DNA of 64,000 bases, taken from NCBI GenBank assembly GCA_002205965.3, contig NADL03000776.1, positions 186,001-250,000 of the forward strand, given 5' to 3'. Numbering within the stretch: the stretch's first letter is position 1; each line of letters begins with the position of its first letter. Of the stretch, positions 41,676 through 54,600 are shown piece after piece. The notes beneath the pieces are model-generated. The model had not been told where the DNA came from. It ran no database searches and saw nothing but the letters and a program-made list of their open reading frames with translations. This DNA is from Kappaphycus alvarezii (taxonomy: Eukaryota > Rhodophyta > Florideophyceae > Gigartinales > Solieriaceae). Both the position numbers and the translations under genes were made by a program.

Positions 41676-41861
41676 ATACATGCCATACAACATAAACCTG
41701 TCATTTGGTATGAGGTAAAAGTTTACTACCATGTTGTGAATTGTCGGAGTTATTGTTGCAATCTTTGGAAATAGCCCACACAGATCTGTTATCTCAGTAA
41801 GACTCGAATCTCATGGAAGCCCAGAGACACAAAAGCTACAATATTTTGCAAAAAATGTTAA

Positions 41862-42087
41862 TTTGGGGGTTAATTTGCTGTGGTAGATAGATATTTGGGT
41901 TGGTACCCAGTAAATTTGTACCAACCTGTTCCCGTTTGTAGTGCAATCTTCTCGCCTAACTCACCCGATTGATGACTTTTTGCGTATGACTTCTGTTTTA
42001 TACGAAACTCAAATGACACGTGCCAAGCACCCAGATCGGATATATCTTCCAAGAATAAACCACCCAAACCTTTCCCCCAAATCGAAT
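41862..42087. mobile_element. candidate 0.23-kb MITE
   Basis: Left end TTTGGGGGTTAATTTGCTGT with TGTGGTAGATAGATATTTGG (shared with 16755-16835). Right end GATCGGATATATCTTCCAAG to ACCCAAACCTTTCCCCC. Ends are of different variants, so the pairing is tentative. Confidence 0.35.
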
Positions 42088-42734
42088 ACTTTTATCATGA
42101 CAGGAACTAAAGCGCTGCTACTCTTGGGCAAGTTGGCTGAAAATTTGGGAGCAAAGTGAATTGATATCTTCCGGATGACCTGATCTAAACATGGTTGTCA
42201 CGTACAAAAATTAATGTCTCACATGGTGAACTACGGAATTGCGATTGCTTTCTGAGAGTATTGCACGCACTGCAGTGATAGGTTTCGGATTTGAAAAGAA
42301 TGATATGGGGACAGTGGCGATCAGTGCAGTCTTGTGGTCGTCTAGTAAAATGAGCACGAATATGCTAAAGAATAGTGTCTCGTAGACATGTACCTATTTT
42401 CTTAATGTTGTAAATCTGACGTTATGAGGGTGGACGAAGAGTTGGGATATTACCAGTTAGCTACTTATTCGGTGACGCTATACGCTATTACAAATAGTGT
42501 GTATTTCTAGCCTTGGGTGTTTTGTACTCAAAGATAGAGACAGTCGTCGTTGTACGAGGAATGAAATGACAGAACTAATGAGGCAGATGCCGATACAACT
42601 TACGGAGGATACGGAGTTGGCTAGCATATGTTTGTATTCCATTGTGTACAGTATTGGGCCACTGTATGATCACCGGTTGTAACCGCCAATGAGGGATTTG
42701 AACAACCAAGCCTCTAGAATGGTTCCCACTACGG

Positions 42735-42866
42735 TGCGGGAGCGTAGTTCCTTCCCCATTACTGTGTCGGTATACCCTTTTCGAGTCGATTGTGGTTGTC
42801 TGGAAATCCATGGGATACATCGGATGTATCATCCAAGAGTAAAACACCCAAACATTTCCCCTACGG
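42735..42866 (+). repeat. 3' end of a TIR element (with subterminal block)
   Basis: GAGCGTAGTTCCTTCCCCAT, a GTGTCGGTATACCCTTTT block, GAGTCGATTGTGGTTGTCTG, then the TIR CATCCAAGAGTAAAACACCC and AAACATTTCCCC. This matches the 3' end of element A base for base over most of its length. The ORF normally found just upstream is not recognisable here. Confidence 0.65.
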
Positions 42867-43094
42867 TATTTACAGCATGTAATTCTCCCGTGAAAAGCCA
42901 GACCGAAACAATGTCTGCAAACCTGGCTGGGAGGGGTTGTAATCTCCCGAAACGTTTTCTGTGGTTAGCTGTCCTAGTGTCTATCATGGTAGGACACAGG
43001 GGTTTTATTTATGGAAGACGGAACTGCAACGCTAACTCAGACTTAAACTCTTTACTGCATTAGATAATTTGGGCATCCTCTCCTGCACCAATGA

Positions 43095-43315
43095 ATGCAG
43101 TGGTGGTAAATCCTTACGAGTTGTACAGTATGGCACAGAAGCGTGCGGAGGGTATTCAGATATAAACTACGAATGCGAGCGGCGGGTGGAAACCTATCGT
43201 GCCTGCATCACTTGGAGACTAAAAGCAAAACGGTTAACGAAGTCGCGAAGCTCCTATTGGAGGGAGGAACCGCGACCGGAAGCAGCGAAGGAAGCAAGGC
43301 GGCGGAATTCATGAA
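43095..43315 (+). repeat. 220-bp dispersed repeat, copy 2
   Basis: Partner of 15548-15768. Here one frame is open across it (TACGGYSDIN to AKEARRR), but the frame is not conserved in the other copy. Confidence 0.7.
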
Positions 43316-43420
43316 TGAATGCAGTAGCGTGAACGTAGTCAGTCCTCATACGCGATAGAGAGCAGTAATGCACCAACTGATAATTGAGCGCGGAAAGGTA
43401 TTAACTTACTGTGGGTCTTC

Positions 43421-43845
43421 TGATAGGGATAAATCGCCCGGAGAAGAGATAATCAGAACCAATTACCTCAAGGAGGTGTTACAGGCAACAAAAGTTCTAC
43501 TGTGGTACAGTTGAGCGAACCGAAAGAGGCGGGGAAGGACGACAGTTGATAGGTCTACAAACGAGTATAGAAGGGGCAGGGTATACCACTTATGCTCTGT
43601 GAACACCGTAAAAAAAATGGTTCTTCGGTCTGAAGTTGACTATCAACTTCCTAACTATTTGGGGATTGACGTGCAGTTTTCTACCAACTTGCTTGACCTC
43701 GAAATGAGGAGGCGGTTTGCTCAGCTTATGTAGAGCTTTTCGCTAAGTCTCAAACAAATATAATAAGAACCGCAAAGTGCATAAAATAGAATCGTGTAAA
43801 CGAGAAAGGCTAACAGCAGAAAATATCAGAATAAATATGAATATT
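43421..43845 (-). repeat. LTR portion joined to acidic-protein gene copy c
   Basis: It begins TGATAGGGATAAATC (the inverse of the LTR end) and follows the LTR through the TTGACTATCAACTTCCTAA block to about 43845. Where copies 1 and 2 continue into U3, the sequence passes into the acidic-protein gene. It shares an ACGAGAAAG-CTAACAGCAG phrase with the LTR at 58767, not with copies 1 and 2, so it belongs to the gene-bearing subfamily. Confidence 0.75.
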
Positions 43846-43888
43846 TCTTGCTCAAAATCTTAGTTTCCGGGATCAGAGCCAAAAACCC

Positions 43889-44371
43889 CTATGAAATATC
43901 CAAACCTGCAATGAAGTCCCTGTAAATCTTGTCGAACGGCCCAGAATGATAGATAGCCCCATTGGACATATCTAGCACCTCCAATCTCTCCCCACAACCT
44001 TCAACTTCCTCTTTATTCCCGTCAGAGGGGTCCGAAATAACGATTACTCCCTCATTCTCTCCTCCGTCCTCTGCAGTAGCTCCCTCACCTTTGTACACTA
44101 GTGGCTCCCACAGGTCCACCCAGTCACCCAAATCTTCCGATCCTTCCACATTAGCCTCAGACTTCTCCTCTTTTGCTTCCCCTTCCCGTGCTTCCTCCTC
44201 TTCTTCCTCTTCCTCCTCGAAGCAGTGCAGGCGGACCCACTCCTGAACTCGTTCAAGGTCCATTGTTCTATAATAATCATCACAGTGATTTGGCCCACTG
44301 GCTATCAAGGCCGGGGCGTTGAGGGGGCGATGGGCTCTGAATGACTTTGCAAACGGGCGGAAGTTGGTCAT
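43889..44371 (-). CDS. acidic-protein gene family, copy c (best-preserved)
   Basis: 160 open codons from ATG 44371. N-terminal block: MTNFRPFAKSF, RPLNAPALIASGPNHCDDYY, RTMDLERVQEWVRLHCF. Then a run of nine Glu and a Lys/Glu-rich stretch, then DWVDLWEPLVYKGEGA, VIVISDPSDGNKEEVEG, and a C-terminal YHSGPFDKIYRDFIAGLDIS. Copies b and d extend about 15 residues further (FGSD), so this copy seems shortened by one indel. The start is supported by the conserved CTCAACATG context and a TATA-like box 75 bp upstream. It lies in the same orientation as, and directly beside, an LTR. Function unknown; such acidic tracts occur in many nuclear or chaperone-like proteins, but nothing specific can be inferred. 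Confidence 0.6.
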   Translation of the reverse strand: MTNFRPFAKSFRAHRPLNAPALIASGPNHCDDYYRTMDLERVQEWVRLHCFEEEEEEEEEAREGEAKEEKSEANVEGSEDLGDWVDLWEPLVYKGEGATAEDGGENEGVIVISDPSDGNKEEVEGCGERLEVLDMSNGAIYHSGPFDKIYRDFIAGLDIS

Positions 44372-44445
44372 GTTGAGAGCAAAAGGTGGATGAGCCGGTA
44401 GGGTGGTTGATCGAAAGGTTTTTACCTCAACGGCGTCGATGTTGA

Positions 44446-44455
44446 ACTTTAAAAA
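44446..44455 (-). promoter_or_regulatory. TATA-like box of acidic-protein gene copy c
   Basis: TTTTTAAAGT on the minus strand, 75 bp before ATG 44371, corresponding to TATTTAAAGT at copies a and d. Confidence 0.5.
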
Positions 44456-44459
44456 GGAT

Positions 44460-44850
44460 GAGGTTTTCGGAAATTTTCACGGTCTTGAACTAAATAAAAA
44501 ATGTGAGGCAATTCTGCAGCTTTAAATTTGCATGCAATCAGGGCAATAACAAAAAGTATGCTTGATGAAATATCGGAACTGAATTTGGAGGACGAAGCGG
44601 ATGACGAGTCGAAAGATTTCCTTGTTGAAAAAGGAGGACAAAAATACTCACAGATAAAATAGAAAACAGAGTTTTACTTTGAATTTGGATTCGTAGGGAA
44701 AAAGTTGTTCCAGGATTCTGTTCTTAAAAGAAAATAGGTAGAAAGAGTTGTTTTGAAAACCCAGAAGGGCTGAATAAGAAAGAAGTTTGTGGAGAGGACC
44801 GCTTTCCTACATGAAGGACCTTTTCTATAACAACATCTTCCCCGACAAAA
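44460..44850 (+). repeat. upstream repeat shared with 6110-6510
   Basis: Plus-strand reading gives MLDEISELNLEDEADDESKD, then FLVEKGGQKYSQIK and a stop; the first part is kept in the 6.2-kb copy. The right end retains a GAGAGGACCGCTTTCCTA phrase. Confidence 0.55.
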
Positions 44851-44889
44851 TCCTAAAAATGATAAATTCCTATTCAATGAGTAGATGAA

Positions 44890-45880
44890 GAGGTTTATGG
44901 AGTTAAATGGGGTCGTTTACTTAAATGTCTGAGTAAATGGGGTGGTACCGACGTTCATGAGGTGCTTTACTCAATTTTCTTGATTATATGTGGTTAATGG
45001 GATATGGGATTGGTTTACTGCGACTGATGCAAATGTTACGAGTCCAGTGGATTAAGTGCTGTCGGTGAAAATTCTAAAGATGAACTCTATATGCGTCTGC
45101 CACGAAAGGAAATTCTAAGTTCAAGGTCTATTGTGGTTGTCTGTAGTACTTCGGGATGGAGTCGAACATATTTTCCGAGATGAAAGCACTCGAGTCTTTC
45201 CCAAAGTGAGAAGAGATCAGATCCTCCTTTGAAAGACACAAGGACTCCATGCTTAGAATTCAGACTACGCTCTTGCCCTGATGGTCACATAACGAGACCA
45301 TCCTATTGAAAAAAGGGAAATAAGGGTGTTCATTTGCTTAATAGATATGCTGTCTGAAACTCATTCAACTTGTGTGGTAGTGTGCATGCACGTAAAAAGA
45401 GAAGAGTTTGGGTATTTACTTGATCTTTCGTAAATTTTTCCCGCCAACCGCAATCGACTAAAAAATTTACGGCGAGATTAGCGAAGTTACTAGCTACATA
45501 TTCTATTCTGGAAATCACACCATCCCGGAATCTGTACACATCTTACAAGGTAGAAAACGTCTAAGTGTTTACTTGATGGAGCAATCTTTAATAGGATACG
45601 ATCAGTAAATCTATATCAAATTTATTTCCACTCGAGAAGAATAGTGAAAGTTTTTGGAGCGCTGCCGGGAGAAAAATTCTTCGCCTTATACTCTTTTAAT
45701 AGTTTCAATCTAAATAATAATGCGCTTCGGGCACTCCTATATATTATGCTACCTGCATAATGTACATATGTATTTTATAATAGAGATATATCCTTTTTTG
45801 CAATTATAATACTACAAGCCAATATACTTTCGGTCCGATTTCTTGCACAACTGAAAATATTTCTAGTTTACCCGGGAGGA
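44890..45880. other. TIR fragments, no gene
   Basis: Several left-end-like fragments: TAAATGGGGTGGTACC and GAGGTGCTTTACTCAATTTT (44935-44985; the latter resembles 60277-60320), TTGGTTTACTGCGACTG (45010), AGTTTGGGTATTTACTTG (45408). Part of the subterminal block (TCTATTGTGGTTGTCTG) is at 45127. No coding sequence recognised. Confidence 0.4.
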
Positions 45881-45883
45881 ATG

Positions 45884-45960
45884 TGGGTTGCTTTAATACT
45901 TGAAAGACATGGTCTTTTGTGGCCCGGAATATCCTAGCGGGTGACCAGTAGTACCTCTTA
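45884..45960 (+). repeat. TIR-type repeat end, variant 2, plus orientation
   Basis: AGGAATGTGGGTTGCTTTAA, then TACTTGAAAGACATGGTC, then GTGGCCCGGAATATCC: the inverse of 1640-1755. Confidence 0.55.
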
Positions 45961-48900
45961 ATTTTCCGTTTTTACCCTAATTTCATCTCTATGGTCTTGA
46001 TTTTAACCCGCGCTGAAAGATAAAAAATGATTTCCATTGATGCGAACCGCATAATATCATTAGCTCAACCTTTAATTTTTATCTGGTAATCCACGAGAAC
46101 TTCGCTGCCCAGCCTTATAAATAACCATCATATTACCTCGGACATAAAAATAACCAGCAGAACATCGCCAGGGTACCATAAATTTCCTTTCTGAGAACGG
46201 TTATCAGCCCTTGTTTCCATATTACATCCTCCAATTTAATCGCGAAAATCGTCCCTAATGCTCGCCTCAAGGGCGAACTTACTGAGACTATATACTTTTG
46301 AAATAGAAACTTCAAGATAGAGATAAAGGAGATGTATCGTCGGTTGATCATCAAAAAGGAAGTGAATAAGGGGAAGAAGGAGCCCGTGTACATGAAATTC
46401 AGAAATAATCAGAGAATTTTCATATTTTCGAACTCATCTACACTGAATTTAACCACCAGGAAAGATCTAGAGGATGAAGTTGACCAGAATGTTAGTGTAA
46501 ATGTTAGCGAACGGATGACGGAAATTCGAACCGATGAACGATCAGACGGAAGGCTCTAGCTCTTCGATAGATATTCTAGAGGAATTGCTTGGCTCTAATT
46601 TGGGGGGAGAGGAATATGAGTACTCCATGAATATTTTTGTATCCTCCATTGATTCCCCCGTTTCCAAAAAAGTATTTAAATATACTGATTAGTAGTACTA
46701 TTAGACAGACCGTCCAAAGTTCGTAGAAAAACCGACCGAAGTTGTGAAAAAGATGGGGCTTTTTGATTGAAAAGGGAAAGGGGTTTGCCACCAAGCGCTT
46801 GCCGGATGGATAAGTCGGTTTGGTTTACTGAAGGAATTGCACCGCTTAAATAGAGAAATCCCGAAGCCAAAGTTGACAGTCACCTGAAAAATACGAACTT
46901 TCGAAATTAATCGCATTGCATTTGAGAGCCCTATCTGCAGCCGTTCTATTCAAGCCAATATTTCATGTGACCAACGTGGACTATCATGTTATTTCCTAGC
47001 CCTATAGTCGGACTGCAGAGGAAAACATAGAAACTATTTGCTGTAAATGAAGTGTTACAGTTTCTGTAGTGTAACCCCACTGTAGAGCGCACGTTAGAGG
47101 CGCTCCCGGTACTGAAATTATCACACAACAAAATGATTACTGTACTGTACTCGACTTGAGCGCGCGTGAGAAGAATCCCGGAAATTACCACCCGCAAAGA
47201 GTATTAATAAATTCCATTGGATTGTAGATATCCTAAAATACTATTTGAGCTGAATAAAATGCGTTTCCGAAAGAGGTCAAGGACGTTGGGACTAAAATCT
47301 TTCTTCCACTCTCAGAACCAGAATACGCTCTTCTGGGATTGCTTATTTCGGAAGTTGCTTTACAAACCATGTTCGGCGGGGAAAGTCTATGGAATCACTT
47401 AGGTCTATTGAAACAACTAATATATCAAGTATTTAGTTCTTGTACGTCAATTACAGTTTGACTCAATCATTTGAAATTTTATACACTCGAGGCATAACTA
47501 ACGGAAATTATTTTAACCATTAACCAATAGTACGTAAAGGTAGCTTTAACTTACCTTCATTTCCCCCTGCTCGTTTTGCTCTAAAAATCATCAAAAAATT
47601 TACTGTAGTAACTGATACAATGAAATAACCAGAATCACTTTTTCGGACAATATTTGTAAAGATGAGTTCATGAGAACAATTGACAAAAAATGAAACATAA
47701 CGAGAAGAAAAAAAGAAAGAGAAATGTATTGATTATATGGTCCTATTACTTTCGGAATGGTACAAGGTGCAAAAAATTATATTTAAGATCCCATAAAACA
47801 ATTAAATTAGGTAATCTCAAGGTGTGTACTGATTTAAGTTATTCACAGCTGAAATTCAACGTTTGTGTCATCTATAGAGACTTACACGAATTTGGAATCT
47901 TTTTTATGATTGTATTCTCTAAAGTCAAAGTTATCAGTTTCTCTTTATGACTAAAACTATGTACTTAGCTTGATATTCAATGAAAATTGATTTTTGTGTG
48001 CATTTTCCATTGATTCGAAATTGGACAAATAATTGCCATAATATAATTGAACAGAATTATTTTTAAACTCTGAGATACTAGATTTTCAAACGGAAGGGAA
48101 ATTTTTGACAGATGAATACATAGCTACTTTTTAAGTGAGGAGATAGATAAATTTGAGCTATTCAGATATTAGAATGTTTTTTGTAAAAGCAGTGCAAGTC
48201 AGTTTTGACATGCACACTATTCAATATACGGATTACATCAGAATCACCTTTACAACTACAACTATTTTGAAGACAAAGAACTTCGGTCCCTTATGGAACT
48301 CGAGTGAATCGGAGTTTGCAGAAGGATATAGTATTGAATCAAAACACTCGGTTTTTTTCTGTTTAATTCAAGGACGCAGCAGGAACACAAAAATACTGAG
48401 TATTGATACCACTGTATTAGACATAAATACAGATTCTTTTCAAATATTCCCTGTTTCCAATGAATTTTACTACTCCTTGCATTCCCAATTGAAGAAAAAG
48501 TAACAGTTAATGTGTTGTAAATCAGATACCTGGTCAATTGATGCATTGAAACCCATAATTATATCTTAAATACAAAAACTTACTTAAGTGATGACCGTTA
48601 ATGTGTTCTAGAACACATATTTGAGGAGCTTATTCACCTTATTCTGGTAAAATAAAGTAAACGTAAAATTTAGAAATTCCATCGGGACTGAGACACGGCG
48701 ACAAGGTACATTCCAAGAAAAATGTTCTCTGCAGAATTTCATAGGACAAAAATTAGCCAAAAGGATTACCAATAGATCATATCCTAAACTTTTTTCGCCA
48801 GTTATGCTTATAATATCCCTTTTGTTTAGTATGGATTGTAATAAAAATGTTTGAGACAATGGTTCCCCTCTTCGCTGTGATTTTAGTTATTTTTATAGTT

Positions 48901-51510
48901 TAATTGGAAGTACAGGTATTAAAGCTTAATTTACTAAAATAGCTACCATCCTTTCTTTCTAAAACTGAGGATTAAATAAAGTCCCTCCTCTTCAAGGGAA
49001 TCATCTTATATTGTTTGAACCGTGTCTGTATCTTGTCAACAAATTGACCTGAATGAAAAGATTTATCCGAATTATATGATAATTTGCTCAAAATTTGCTC
49101 ATTTGCTCTCATGATGCAATCTCTAGTTATTCACGAACTTCTGAACGTTTTCAACGTTTTCATCTCTTTCCGAAATTCAGTTGTCGTGGGAGGAAAAAGG
49201 TCGTAATATTTAAAAGTCTTAGAAAACAGAATACTACACACCACAGGCTTTAAAAGGATAAAAGAGGATGGAAAAGAAATATTATATCTGGTAAAGAAAT
49301 AAACTAGTTAATTTGGAAGTCAAGAATAAGGTTACCATTATCACTGCACAAAAATTGCTGATTTGTGTCCAGCTATTGGACAGAGCCGAAAAGAGGGATA
49401 TATTTCCTTGTTAATAAACCATTTCAAATTGAAAATTTTAGGTTACTTTAAAATGAAGAATGGTAAATACCCGCAAGCTTTAGTACTAGAGGATTAAGAT
49501 AGGTTTTTGATATTGAAAATCGGGTATTTTAGAAAATAAATATATTAAATTTATGATCTCTTTTTTATTTATATTAAGGTATAAAATAATACCAGAAGCT
49601 GGGGTTCAAAGCGATGAGGTTTCTTATTATTTTATTTAATATACATTAAAAATGTTTTATATGTCGCAAATAAAATCAATTTCATTTGCGACATACCGTA
49701 CTTAGTAGGGCAATGAAGATATCCATCATTATTCGTGTGTTACAATTTCCAGTTTGATGTAGCAACAAACCTTGTAAGCGCATATGCTCCATTAATTAAT
49801 ATTTATAAATTTAAACTGACTATTGAATATAAGTATGAAATAGTTGAATATTTTCTAAGTTATTTTGAAATTATTTCTTATTCTATTCAGAAACTTCAAC
49901 AGCGTTTATAATTTATAATTTATTCCATTTTTTAGATTAGAACTGAACAATAAATGGAAATAAATGATGAAGTAGATCTTTTTAATTCAGATCCTTGTAC
50001 TTTGCTAAAATACATTAGTAAATAATTTTACATGAACAAAAAATCTAATGAGTAGTAAAATATCAGACTATGTCAATTTACTAAATTATGCTTTTCCCAT
50101 AGAGAGTTTACCTTCCATAAATATTACAACATCTGGGCATCTTCCATCGAATATTTAAACCCATGGTAGTTTTTGTTCCCCTGGAATACGAAAATTACTT
50201 GCAGTGCGATATAAATGTATTGTATTTTTTTATGATAAAAATTAAATAAAAATATTTTCATCTTTATTACTAAAAATCATCAGCCATAAATTCTAATTCT
50301 TTTTTTTATTTTCTGCTCTTCATCATTTTAATTAATCCTGGAAATAAAATGTTCTCTTTTATAATAAAAAAATTCCTTCTCTATTCTAGTCCGGGTTTTT
50401 GCCTCAAATCGGATTCTAAATATGTATTCTTGTCATTTTCATGGAAACTTCTGAGGAAATTTTCTTATTTTTTAGAATTGGACAGTTTCAAAAGTAGATA
50501 AATGAACTAATTATTTATATATCATCAAAATGAATCAATGGGTCTCTCCTTTCTTTTAGGATTAAAATGCTTTGAAATTTTGAAATTTGAAAATAGGTTC
50601 TAATTAATTACAATTTAGGAACTATTTTCCCTACTGCTCCCTCTACGTTAAGATAAAAAAATGAATATTTACTCTCATCGAATTTGTAGAAACCAGTTGA
50701 TACTTCCATAACCATAAATACCGTAAGAATTAAATCACCTAGTGATAAGTAATATATTCTTATATTTAACATCTGAAAGAACTTTTAGAACAAATTAAAA
50801 TAATTACGTGGTGGGCTCTCATTTTCTTAGTTGTGGTTTTTTATCAAATCCATTCCTGTAGGCTTAATATCTAACTATAAAATAAAAAGAGGAGCGCCTA
50901 ATAAATTTTCATTCACCAAACAGCTTTTACTAGGATAAATACGAGTTAATGTTTCAGACTCTGTCTTCTTAGCTTCTAAAAGTGGAAGAATCTGAACAGT
51001 GAAATATAGGCACGCGCTTTATATTGTAGCGATCCCAAACAAATAATTGCGTTTTTTAAATTAAGGACTACGTATTTATGATAGATTAGGTATATTTGAA
51101 CATTTGCTCTGTTTTCACAGAAAATCCAATTTTTAGTCACTGGACAGAAGTTTTGGCCAAATAAATGAAAATTGGTAGGCAAATGAAAAGGCGCAATCGG
51201 CCAATTTCTACGAAATTGGCAGTAATAGAAAGCTGTCATCCATATGATGAGTGCTATTGTGTTGCAAATTCAAGTTGAAATATAAGAGGCTGGCAGCTCC
51301 CCAAAGATCGGAGCGTCTCTATAGCTGCATGGTACATGTATCTAAAAGAAAGTATCACAGAATGTAGTATAAGAGCCATTGGACTTGCTTCCGTGGTGTT
51401 AGATACGTAACCAACTGAGAGAGTAAATATATCAAATCTACTCCAAATAGCTTTACTTCGTTTATGATTCAATTTATTATTTTGTTGAAAGTTCATCTGA
51501 ATTTTAAAAT
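45961..51510. other. AT-rich stretch without recognisable genes
   Basis: Strongly AT-rich between 47.5 and 51 kb. The longest frame (48153-48503, +, 116 codons) is partly open on the opposite strand too and has no motif I know. No shared repeats apart from the TACTGTAC phrase at 47141. Confidence 0.45.
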
Positions 51511-51516
51511 CTCATA

Positions 51517-51605
51517 TATCCGTCGGAGGGGCCGATTCTGACCAAAGTACTCCAGACATCCACAATCGACTGAATAGGGCATTGAGACATAGTAATGGCG
51601 GATAA
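51517..51605 (+). repeat. fragment of TIR-element subterminal block
   Basis: ACTCCAGACATCCACAATCG then ACTGAATAGGGCATTGAGAC and TAGTAATGG corresponds to the CAGACAACCACAATCGACTC block 50-110 bp inside the TIR at 14.9 kb, without the TIR itself. Confidence 0.5.
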
Positions 51606-51609
51606 AATC

Positions 51610-54600
51610 ACACTAGCTCGGTGTTATGATCTAAAGAGGTTTCAATTTAGGGGTTTCCAGTGGTTTCCACATATTCTTTTCACATTACTAAGGATTTTTC
51701 ATGTATGAATTCCATCCCAGTCAACGAATAAAATTTGATATCATCTCACAGGACATGGGCTTTGGGAATTCGAGAAAACTGCTAACCTGTATCTAAATTG
51801 TGTTGAAATGATTTAACTGCAGATGTATCAGGCTCGTCATGGGCAATTTCGACTGAGGTAGCTGTCAAGGGAGAAACTGAAGTTTTTGCATTTACGCACA
51901 GAAATTTTTTCTCCTGATGTATTTGTCTGCGCTTTCTTGTTTATTTTACGCGGCGAAAGTCTTTTTTATGCCCTTCTATTTTTCTCTTTTTCTCTTTTAT
52001 GTACAAAAAAATCCCCCTTTGACAGTTATTTTTTTAGTTTCTCGGGTTATTTGATTTTTTCTTCGACCGTAAATATATTCTTCATACTCGAGATTTCTAC
52101 AAGTAATTTCAACCATAAATTATCCTCTCAAAGGTATTTTTACTGAATTACCCCGTAACACTAATTTACGCCTATTTTTTGATTCAATAAGCCTTCCAAT
52201 TTGAGCCTTTTGACGCTATTTTAACAAGTGTCGGCGACCAAAAAATTATGTATGGCCCTCGAAAAACAACCACTAGACACAATTTAATCCTATTTCCCGG
52301 CCAACATGCACAGACTTCCCTCCTCTGCTCAATTTCCAACTCCCGTCATCCTCGCCCATCTCCGTCTCCACTCTATTCCCTTCGGGCCCAACCGACGTAA
52401 AGAAATACCTCTATCGACAAACGAGATTGATCCTAAGGTAGCTTGTAGCTTTTCATTTTGTAGTGATTAAAGCAAAGAACAGGGTGGGGGGAGACTCGGA
52501 AAAGGAAGACTATAAGACAGGAAACTGCGTCGAGAAGTGGGTGGCTTCGAAACTGGTTTACAGGGTAGAAGAAGGTGAGGGCGAAGACTAGTCCAGAGAT
52601 GGAAAAGAGGAGTTCGAAGAGTCCGAGTATGATGAGGGAGATGTCGAAACGGATCATGCGGGAGCGGATGGAATGAATAGGATAGATCAGGTGGTCTTGG
52701 TCATGATGCGGTTAGTTGGGCATTATGTGAGCTGGGTTCGTTGCAGGAAGGGATAGGATATCGCGAACCGCTCACTGGTATGTGTGAGGACTACATGGGT
52801 ACTTAGGATATCTTGAGGGAAGTGTTATGGTCTGATCTAGAACATGACAGCTGGGAGGAGTAGATTTTTTGTTTCCGTCAAGTATCCTTTTTCAGATTAG
52901 CTGTGCCCGCAATAAGTCTTTTCCTGCGTTTCTGGAGCCTATAGTAGTTTCATCGAGATTTTGGTTTGGAAAAAAGTATATGTAAGCTGAGCAAATTAAT
53001 TCCTTAGGGAGAGGGAAGGCAATTTCGGAGCGAACCAAAACCTTTCGATCAGTTCTCTGTAGTCTATAGGCGGGATGGAGGAGCCTAATCCTTTAGAGCT
53101 GGTTACTAAAGCAGTGACCCTTCTTTCACTTTCACTACTCTTTGTTCGGAAACGTCTACTGTTGCACTTTATTCGCCTTTAAAGTTTCTCATCCCGGGTT
53201 TTTGGTAGTTCCCCTTTCCATTGTTGCCATTTTTACCCTGCAGTAGCTACATCCGAAGGATGTAATACTCTCAGCTGAGTGATATTATAGGAACTGTTAT
53301 CAACACTCTGTAAAGGTGTGATATACTGTAAGGGGCAGTACATCTACACATGGTACAGCGTTCAATATTCTTACAACAAATACAGTTATATAAACCAATC
53401 TCACCAGAAAGCTAGACCAGATTTCAAAGCTTCCATCCTCAAAGCTCCAGAGACCAGAATCTGTGGCTAAAATTCAGTAGAAATAAGTCACTGGCTCAAC
53501 CGCTATAAACTCTTGATCCATTAACTGTGTTGTCGAGAGAGTCTGCACTGGGAAGCAATCTGTGTGTCAGATCAGGAGATAGTCTTGGTTTGCAAGAGGA
53601 GTTGAACACATCAGTAGCTCTCTGGGTTTTCTCTCATCAATTACTAGAAAAGGGAGTGTGGGAGCTCCTTTACTGCCCTGGAGATGTCATCCGAAACCTT
53701 TAGAGAGAGCGTCAAAGCAATGCAAATTCATTGCTGCAGAAAGCTATTACCAGAAACATTGTACCAGAAAAAGTTGATGGGAGGCCAGCCAGCGGACAAG
53801 CAGGTTTACTTGTTTGTTGCCACTAGAAAGGGAAGCAGGAGGTGAATTTACTGCGAGACTTCGGAGGGCGGTGAACCGGGGGATTTTCTGGAGGTGGGCT
53901 GGAAAGGAAAAGGTTGCCAATGTGAAAAGATTCTCACATTGAGGTATTGAAGTGGAATTTGTGAGAAGTCAATGTGGAACTCGGTCCAGTGGGGTAGGTC
54001 AATTTTGTGTTATCACAAGAGGTTTAGTTTGACTAAAGCAGGTGTTTCATATTTCTATTAATTGAACATTGGGTTGCCACCTAGAATTAGGATTATCTGA
54101 TGGGGGTCATCTTTGACCTTTGCCGGACGTTAGTTTCAGCGATAGGTAACCTGAAAAACTCAGCCAGAGATTAAAGCCATCCTAATTGGCTGTCAAATTA
54201 CTGCCTCGTGCAATAGTTTGCAGCACATACGCCTCAAGACTGCACACCATTATGTTACTTCGAAGAACTCCGAGTGAGCTTGAAGATATTTTCTCTCTTA
54301 CGAGCAGCGAATTCCAAGATAACGTACAGTAGCTGCAGTTTCCTGCCACTGTGTCCTCATAGAAGTAAGCTTCCAACCTGCCGCAGCCCTGGGGTAATCC
54401 AGACTCAATCACCATAACTCTCTGAAGCCGTTGTACCCCCCGAAATACACATGCGCAAACAAATAAGTGTGTCTTATTTGCCGTTCCCGACTACAAAAGG
54501 CCCAAGGACAACAAGATAAATTGAAACAAAAGTAAACACAGTCCCTATACGCACGAATGCTCGCGCCAGTGCCACCCGCCGAAGAAACATCACGATTGCG

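Noticed and set aside
48153..48503. 116-codon ORF in AT-rich DNA
   Set aside because: No motif, an overlapping open frame on the other strand, and composition like the surroundings; not enough to call a gene.
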